A stretch of 64,000 bases of DNA from Hysterangium stoloniferum. Its lineage: Eukaryota > Basidiomycota > Agaricomycetes > Hysterangiales > Hysterangiaceae. The notes under the pieces were generated by a model that saw only the letters and a list, made by a program, of their open reading frames with translations, was not told the origin of the DNA and did not search any database. The stretch lies in NCBI GenBank assembly GCA_015178975.1, contig WHVD01000098.1:186001-250000 (forward strand). Direction: 5' to 3'. How positions within the stretch are numbered: position 1 is the first letter of the stretch; the number at the start of each line of letters is the position of its first letter. Position numbers and translations under genes: made by a program. Below are positions 57,793 to 64,000 of the stretch, one piece after another.

Positions 57793-58108
57793 TGCCACCT
57801 CTTAGTTGAGCATCTGGCACCTAGGATTCCCTGTCACCTCTTGTTGAGTAATTTGACAGTAATTCTACCAATCAGGATTCCCTGCCACCTCTTGTTGAGT
57901 AATTTGGCATTAATCCTTTGTACTACAGTCACCTCTTGTTGAGTAATTTGACTGCTTGTTACATATCTTGTTATTTGTAGTTTAAGACTTCAGTCACCTC
58001 TTGTTGAGTAATTTGACTGATTATTACATTGCAAGTAATCCTTGTTACATTTCTTGTTATTTGTAATCTAAAAAACTTCAGTCACCTCTTGTTGAGTAAT
58101 TTGACTGA
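57793..58108 (+). repeat. Six stem-loops with constant loop and covarying stems
   Basis: Six copies at 57793-57819, 57831-57859, 57883-57909, 57926-57954, 57991-58019 and 58079-58107 share the loop CCTCTTGTTGAGTAATT. The first varies as CCTCTTAGTTGAGCATC. The flanks pair: TGCCA/TGGCA, CTGTCA/TGACAG, TGCCA/TGGCA, then CAGTCA/TGACTG three times. Different but complementary stems around an unchanged loop indicate a structure maintained in RNA or single-stranded DNA. Inside the loop, CTC and GAG can pair around a TTGTT-like tip. The array begins about 90 bp after the TATA box and is therefore likely transcribed as a leader. Confidence 0.75.
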
Positions 58109-58680
58109 TTATTACATTACAAATAATCCCTGTTCCCTTACTCATTTATTGTGAATCAGTAAAGCATATTCACATAAATAAATACTGAGAATATCCTTGC
58201 AAGATCCTAAGACTACATTAAGATCCTGATAAGTTAGTATCACAATAGACCCTGTAGGTTAGTGTAAATAAAGCATATATTAGCCAAATAGTGTTTTATT
58301 CTATATCTAATCTTTTGACCCGTTTATAAATATTTTTACTGTTTGACAAATAGTATAAAATATATATAAACTAGCTAGCATTGAAGTTAAATCTAGCTTT
58401 GGAATCAGTAAATTGTTATTCTTATTTTAGTAGTTGTTATCACAGAAAAAGAACAAGCTTGCACAAGCAGCTCTCAAAACCTTCTTTGTGAAGTAGGGTG
58501 CATATATTCAAGTAAACTCTTGACTTCAGGGGTTCTAAGTCTATTAAGGCTGCCACTGATTAATATCAAATACTTAAATTATTTTACCTTGCAGTGAATT
58601 GAGTATTTGCATATTTTGATTGAGCATTGGACTCCTTTTTCCAGAAAATAAGATTGAAATAAGGCTAATACATTACAGTC
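58109..58680. other. AT-rich retroelement-like DNA
   Basis: No gene, repeat unit or open frame of note. Probably the decayed interior of the element whose LTR-like segments flank it. Confidence 0.4.
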
Positions 58681-59119
58681 ACAAAGACGCGCGACGGTCA
58701 CAAAGGTGTGTGACAGTCACAAGATGCGAAGGATGTCATACGTGTGCATAGGCGCGAGAGCATTATGTCATCATATATGCTACTACAGCAAAAACCGGAA
58801 ACTCCCTGGAATATTCCAGTGGCTTCCAAAGGAATAGTAGATAGTAGGTACTAATAATAGATATAATATTGTAGAATATTCTATAAGATTCCAGAAAGTT
58901 CTATTATGCCAAGAATATTCTATAGTGTCTTAAAAGTAGTTAGAACCTTCCACAATGCTCTAGAAAATTCTAGAAAATTCTAAATGACATCATTCTTTCC
59001 AGAATGACATCATTCAATCTTCTAGAATCTTCTAAATGTCTCAGACTAAAATGTATATAAGGAGCTCAGCTCCAGCCCTGAATATCATCAAAATCAATCA
59101 ATCTTATCATCTTATCAAC
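58681..59119 (+). repeat. LTR-like promoter segment 2
   Basis: Starts with cacaaagacgcgcgacggt, a cousin of the satellite A unit. It then has gcattatgtcatcatatatgctac, heat-shock-element-like arrays, and TATATAAGG (59054-59062) with GGAGCTCAGCTCC, as in segment 1. It is cut off at 59119/59120 by the LTR of another element. Confidence 0.6.
58808..59032 (+). promoter_or_regulatory. Clustered heat-shock elements
   Basis: Alternating GAA/TTC triplets occur at exact 5-bp spacing. GAAtaTTC lies at 58809-58816. GAA/TTC/(degenerate)/TTC/GAA/TTC lies at 58874-58901. GAAaaTTCtaGAAaaTTC lies at 58963-58980, TTCcaGAA at 58997-59004 and TTCtaGAAtcTTC at 59020-59032. The last ends 22 bp before the TATA box. 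This matches the nGAAn array bound by heat-shock factor; induction itself is inferred. Confidence 0.65.
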
Positions 59120-60040
59120 TGTTAGGATACACACACAGGGTGGGTCTCTGGAGAAACCCATGGGATATCCGGTAGGACTTGGCTTCAGCTTATAGGCTGT
59201 GCCCTCGCTAGATCGTGTTGTCCAATTTCGAACAGGCAGATGGGAATCCTGGGGAGTCCAGGCGGGGGTCGTGGGTTATAGGTTGTAGGTCAGAGGTCAT
59301 GGGTCGTGAGTCGAGATGGTCGAGAGAGATAGATGCGCCGGAGCCCGTGGGCTCTGACTAGTGCGAGTGGTGTAAGTTCGTTACTAGGAAAAGACCTAAT
59401 AACCTGCGTGCAACGGTCAAGTCTTTATGACGGTCACTAACACAGTTGTTTGTGAAACCAGTCTATAACCAAACACACTCGGAGCGAGAGGCTAGAGATC
59501 GGACCTTGGATGATGTAAATGAAGATGAATATAAAAGGCTGACGTAAGCCCAATGTCGTAGAGTGAAGAACTTCAACAATAAGAGACACAACAGTATCCC
59601 TTACTGGCTGTAGGAGTAAGACTTTGAGTAAGACTTAAGAGATTGTCCTTAAGAATGAGCTTCGAAATGAGATACAATGAAATTGCTTGTTCAATAGTGG
59701 GCAAAAGAGAGGCCCTTATATACATGAGGAAGCACAGGTCAAATCAAACATCTACAAACAATGACACAATAACAATGCGATATGGTGTGAGTCATCTCTG
59801 AGTCATCACAATAGTGTTAATAAAGCTGTGAACAATAATAGGGGGAGGCTGCGCTGAACAATAAGAGAATGACAAACAAAAGATGAGATCAGACATGTGA
59901 TACAGATAAATGGGGAAACACAATAGAACAATAGGGGAAGTGAGTCAGACAATAGAGATGATGGAGTAATAGAAGTGATGGCTGATGAAACATCAATGAT
60001 ATGAGTCAGAAACACTCAAGAATCCCATGATAATGTGTCA
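59120..60040 (-). mobile_element. 3' LTR of minus-strand Ty3/gypsy element
   Basis: The segment reads TGTTAGGATAC to GTGTCA on the plus strand, so it has TG...CA ends on either strand. On the minus strand it is immediately preceded by the purine-rich tract TTTGAGGG (plus-strand ccctcaaa, 60041-60048), as expected for second-strand priming. A TATATAAGGGCC box on the minus strand lies at about 59710-59725. It appears inserted into LTR-like segment 2. The second LTR lies outside the window, so boundaries cannot be proven. Confidence 0.55.
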
Positions 60041-61228
60041 CCCTCAAATGTTATGCTTGATTTCGAAACCTTGACAATACTACCAATCGATGAACCGAGA
60101 TTAGACGTGTTCTGTTCTTAGTTTTGCAGTATAAGGAGGGGACGTGTTAAGTTGCCGAACAAAACTCCACGGATAGTCCCACGGAGGTTTCTCTGGTAGC
60201 TATATTCTGAACACACACTTTCCGGGTAATAGTCCCACGGACTCCCCGGGTAATAGGTCCGGGGAGTTTCTGGGAATATTAGTAGTACAAGGGAGTGTGG
60301 TATCAGAATAGTTACCAGAGAATGGGTACGACTGAGATGGACTTGGCTTCAGCTTATAGGCTGCGCCCTCGTACACTCATTCGGGCATCCATATTTCGAA
60401 CTGACAGAATGCATGCAAGGAGATGTAGATTCCGGAGTTCCCGTGGGAGTTCCGGGAATCGAGCGTGCAGACAGACAAGAGGACAGGGGACTGGGATAGA
60501 AGGGAAACTTGTTCAAGGGTCAAACTTGTTCGGGGGAAAACTAGTTCGAGATTGAAACTGGATTCTAAGTACATGAATATAGCAGACTTATATAGACTGT
60601 GAAATGTAATAATACCAAATCCGGTATTAATGAGAGGCAGAACTATTAAACATAAAACGAAACAAGTAAATACTAAACTGGGAATTAGGGACGGAACGGA
60701 ACGGGAGCAGAGAACGAATCATGACAGATCATTTAACCATAACTGGAGTGGGGCTCAGTTAGAGGGGTTCCGGAAGTCCGGTCGGAGTCCGGTGACTTGG
60801 TGCACAAGATAGTGTCGGGTATAGACAGGCTTGATGTGCAGGAGGTCCGGCGGAGTCCGGTGGGTTTTCCAATGACTGGTGTGTGAGACACAGAGACAGG
60901 TCATAACAGGAGTGGGGTTCTATGCTCTGTTAGAGGGGTTCCAGGAGTCCGGTCGGAGTCCGGTGACTGGTACATAAGACACAGAGTGTCGGGTGTATGT
61001 CAGGTGGAGTCCGGAGTCCGAGGATTGGTGTATGAGACACAGAGGGTTAGGTGCAGACAGGTGGGTGTGTGCAGAGAGTCAGGCATAAACAAGTTGACGT
61101 GCGGGCTCCGGCAGGAACTCCGGTTGTAACTATACAATATAGAGGGTCAGGAGCATGTAGGACGGGGTCCGGGGGCCCGGAGGCCGGCGGGTTTTCCGGT
61201 TCCTGACAGGACACAATCAATCACCATT
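60041..61228 (-). other. Noncoding 3' interior of the gypsy element
   Basis: No gene. At 60339-60371 it repeats a block also in the LTR (59175-59207, ggacttggcttcagcttata). The 60760-61200 part is an imperfect repeat rich in GGAGTCCGG. Confidence 0.5.
60760..61200. repeat. GGAGTCCGG-rich imperfect repeat
   Basis: Blocks such as ttagaggggttcc, gtcggagtccggtgactgg and gagacacagag recur at intervals of about 60-190 bp with many differences. Confidence 0.6.
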
Positions 61229-61768
61229 TTAGAACCAGGTGGTGAGTAGGCTCCACAACCACGCAAGGAACACGAAACGATGACGACCTCGACGAGGCTC
61301 TACTTGACTTCCCTCTGGAACCGGGGTCCTGAATAACTTGGGTCCTCTGTGATCTCCTATTGGAGTAAACGTTGCCATGTAACATATTCCCAATGACGGT
61401 GGGGAACAGTCCTGCTGGAACACTCGATCGAATCGATAGTGGAGGATTTCGGAGGAGCCATCATAGTGCTCTATACGAATGAAGACAGGATCGTCTGGAG
61501 CATATGGGAGTCGAATGCCTTGTCGACGGAGGAAATGATGGTATTTCTTGGAGGAGCATGAGTGGGCTGGTAGGGGCTTGGAAATGATGTCTGAGGATGA
61601 GGAGAAGTGAGATGTTATTGGCTGGAGTTCTATTTGGGAGTGAAGAGTTGGTTTCGAGTAGGAACTGAGGGTTACTTTGGAGGACGATGCAGTGTTGAAC
61701 ATGATGGAGTTTTGGTCGTCTGTTTGATGAAACTGATTTGGCTGTGTAGAAGTCATCTTGAGTGCCAA
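61229..61768 (-). CDS. Hypothetical ORF downstream of gypsy pol (up to 179 aa)
   Basis: An uninterrupted minus-strand frame. The first internal ATG gives MTSTQPNQFHQTDDQNSIMF, and the C-terminal half contains RRQGIRLPYAPDDPVFIRIE and WLWSLLTTWF. It follows pol on the same strand and lies before the polypurine tract and LTR, so it may be an accessory ORF of the element or a captured fragment. No family is recognised. Because pol is broken by stops while this frame is open, it may be under different constraint or may be open by chance. Confidence 0.35.
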   Translation of the reverse strand: MALKMTSTQPNQFHQTDDQNSIMFNTASSSKVTLSSYSKPTLHSQIELQPITSHFSSSSDIISKPLPAHSCSSKKYHHFLRRQGIRLPYAPDDPVFIRIEHYDGSSEILHYRFDRVFQQDCSPPSLGICYMATFTPIGDHRGPKLFRTPVPEGSQVEPRRGRHRFVFLAWLWSLLTTWF

Positions 61769-61885
61769 AGTATATATAAGAATTTGTGCTTGTGACGTGA
61801 CTTGAAACTATTGCCATATAGGTTACTTTCCGATTGAACTCTCTACATCCACCCTTCTTTTGAAATCTGACTGTCCCCAGTCAAC

Positions 61886-64000
61886 CTAAAGCTCTTCTGA
61901 ATCGCTATCTTCTTCATTCCCATCTTCATCGGAAATTGCATCCACCAGAAGCTTCTCTGGAGGAATAGGCACATTGTCACGTGAGTAATATGGAAGGAGC
62001 CGAAATGCGGCCACTCCTCTTTTGGAAATAGTGCCGTCAAGTTCCGAAAGAATGTATGATCCGCCCTTTGTCTTGAATTCAACTTTAAATGGTCCTAGAT
62101 ATCGGGGCTTTGTCTTCCGGTCTAATTCCTTCTCAATCCAAGTGTTTCAGACTAAGACTAAGTCTCCAGGATTGTAAGATCCGTGCCATACATATCGTCT
62201 TTCAAATTCCTCTTTACTCCGAAGTCGGGATGTGATAAGTCTTTGTCGAGCCTTGTCAACGTCTCCTGGCATCTTTGCTAGTTGTTGAATTTGTAAGGCA
62301 AGAAGTTCTGCTGTTGTCATGTTCTTCTCGAAGCCAGAAACAAGATATGTCGCTTCAAAGAGGTCGAGAGGGAGGATTGGATCTGTCCCATAAAGGAGAT
62401 AATAAGGGGAGAATCCTGTTGCGCGTCTGACTGTAACTCTGTCAGCAAAGAATGTATGATGAACTAGATCTGGCCATTTTAATATATTACCATCACATGC
62501 TTTGACTAGTGCTTCTCGAATTGTAAAATGTCCTCTTTCGACTACTCCATTCCCTTGAGAATTGTAAGGGGAAATACGAATCTGGGAGATGCGGTATCTT
62601 CGTATGAGTTCTTCTGTTGCACCTTTAACTTCTGCTCCATTATCTGTAACGATTTCCATTATTCCACCATATCTGCAAATTAATTCTTCAAATATAAATT
62701 GTGAAACTGCCTTAGCCGATGCTTTATGAAGTTTTTGTCCTTCTGCTGCTCCTGAAAGATCATCACGAGCTGCTACAATGTATCGGTATCCTTGGGCTCT
62801 TGGCATAACCATAATGTCGAGATAAACTTTGGTAAATAGAGTTGTCGGAATAGAAATAGTGATAGGAAGATGAATCTTGAATGTTGATCGAATTTGACAT
62901 GGGTGACAGGAACGAACCCATTGCTTGACATCTTCTACATAATTGGGCCACCAAAACCGTATGGCAATATTACGAGCTGTTGAATATGCACCACGATGTC
63001 CTAGATGATCATGTGCAAGCTTGATTTCGATGAGAGTTGTTGAGAATGACTTGTAAAGGTCGAGGAGTATGTCGTTTCCACATTTTGCCATCTTGGAGAT
63101 AATAAAATCTGACTTTATTGAGGAATGATTGTCGCTTTGTAGGAGTCGAAAATGGAGGGAGTTTCAGAGTGTTGAGAAAGTCATATATTTGATGTAAGAG
63201 CTCGTCTGAATGTCTTGAGTTTCCTATGGTGTTGACTAACCACCCTTCTTTTGAAATGTTAGTCGATACTTCACATATTTCTTGTTCAGTCAAGGAATTA
63301 ACTCTTGTAACTTCTCAAAGCCAATCATCATCTTCTTCATCTTCTTGTTCTTCATCTGTATCATCTTCTGCCCTTTCTCGTCTTGATAGTCCATCAGGGG
63401 CTCGATGTTGAGTAGCTGGAACATGAACTAAAGTGAAGTCGAATAGGAGTATGCCTGCGATCCATCGATTGAGAGTTGCATTGGGCTGGAGGTCTGGGTT
63501 GTTGAGCATGTCTTTGATGTATGAGGCATCTACTTCGATGATAAGGTTCTTGACTCCTGTGATATATAGGCGGCAATGTCGTAAGGCTCGGTACATGCCA
63601 TAAAGTTCTAACTTTGCTTGTCCATATCTTGATTCTTGGTCATTAATAGGAAGAGATCCGAAATGAACAGGTCTTCTTTGTCCTTGACTGTCAATTTGAT
63701 AGATAACAAAGCCAATTGCAATGACAGAAGTGTCAACAGAAAATATAACTTCTCGTCCAGAGTCGTAGTCAATAGGAATGAGGGCAGGGGAATTAGCAAT
63801 CACATGTTTCAACTTATCCATTGCATCTTGTCATCGAGCATCCCAAATAAAGTCTGTATCTTTCCGAGTGAGTTCAGTGAGTGGTCGAGCAATTTCAGAA
63901 TATGATTTAATCCATATACAAAGTGTACCACAAAGTCCTAAAAATTCTCGTACTTGTCAAACTGTCTTGAGGGGAGGCCATTTGAGGATCTTTGAAACTC
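61886..64000 (-). pseudogene. Ty3/gypsy pol remnant (RT end, RNase H, integrase)
   Basis: Minus-strand pol, cut by the window's right edge. In order it has the end of the RT thumb (VREFLGLCGT with a stop before it), RNase H with catalytic-type acidic residues (FSVDTS, AKLELYGM, IEVDASY), and a linker ending APDGLSRRERAEDD. The integrase follows, with zinc-binding AHDHLGHRG...CHPCQ and the D-D-E residues in YLDIMV, VTDNGAE and NGVVERGH. A C-terminal segment RKTKPRYLGPFKV ends in an acidic tail (DSDSEEL). Four in-frame TGA codons (complement at 63957-63959, 63831-63833, 63315-63317 and 62147-62149) and a frameshift near 63030-63070 disable it. Gag and protease are outside the window. Confidence 0.85.

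Noticed and set aside
57793..58108. CRISPR-like array (constant repeats with variable spacers)
   Set aside because: The genome is eukaryotic, the spacers are irregular in length and related to each other, and the repeat ends covary as stems.
1..64000. tRNA or rRNA genes
   Set aside because: A by-eye look for tRNA B-box-like motifs and rRNA-like sequence found nothing convincing on either strand; a covariance search was not possible.

Overview
The window comes from a filamentous basidiomycete, most likely an agaricomycete. The evidence is many short introns (about 45-65 nt, GT..AG), several STE3-type pheromone receptors beside tiny CaaX lipopeptide precursor genes, low-complexity regulators, and decayed Ty3/gypsy DNA. 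The species cannot be named from the sequence.

Layout. (1) 0.3-15.4 kb is a pheromone/receptor (B-type) mating locus. It has four STE3 receptors (R1 3567-5059 +, R2 5857-7480 +, R3 8475-10185 -, R4 12779-14512 +) and four CaaX precursors: P1 368-493 -, P2 1783-1893 +, P3 11557-11679 + and P4 15259-15372 -. R1-R3 are close paralogs; R4 is a different lineage. Every receptor has a pair or trio of HMG-box/PRE-like sites (ACAAAGGG or ACAATGG) about 65-140 bp upstream of its ATG, and similar sites precede P1 and P3. All four pheromone genes have a 5'-splice-like GT 9-13 nt after the stop codon. (2) 15.4-18.8 kb is decayed, with a 142-bp tandem duplication. (3) 18.9-25.4 kb is ordinary housekeeping DNA: an RG-rich acidic protein, a divergently transcribed CNOT11-like CCR4-NOT subunit, and a single-pass membrane protein with Pro/Tyr motifs.

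(4) 25.8-53.5 kb is dominated by a lineage-specific C2H2 zinc-finger family. Two intact genes lie at 25.85-26.63 and 31.78-32.96 kb. A tandem array of four roughly 3-4 kb units (36.4-52.2 kb) carries one exon fragment and three broken copies. One further two-finger gene sits at 52.8-53.5 kb. Introns in the family recurrently split the codon of a zinc-binding cysteine (TG|Y). A long palindromic (foldback) element interrupts the first unit at 38.2-39.8 kb.

(5) 53.8-64 kb is repeat and retroelement territory. It holds a second palindrome, two satellites that share a 19-bp period and a GTCACAA core, and two LTR-like promoter segments. One of these promoters carries a dense array of heat-shock elements. 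The other is followed by six stem-loops whose stems covary around a constant loop. The window ends in a nested, minus-strand Ty3/gypsy element with 3' LTR, polypurine tract, integrase, RNase H and the end of RT, disabled by four in-frame TGA codons and a frameshift.

The mating genes would work as one signalling module: prenylated peptides act on non-self STE3 receptors, and an HMG-box factor feeds back on the promoters. All functional statements are inferred from sequence; no database search was run.
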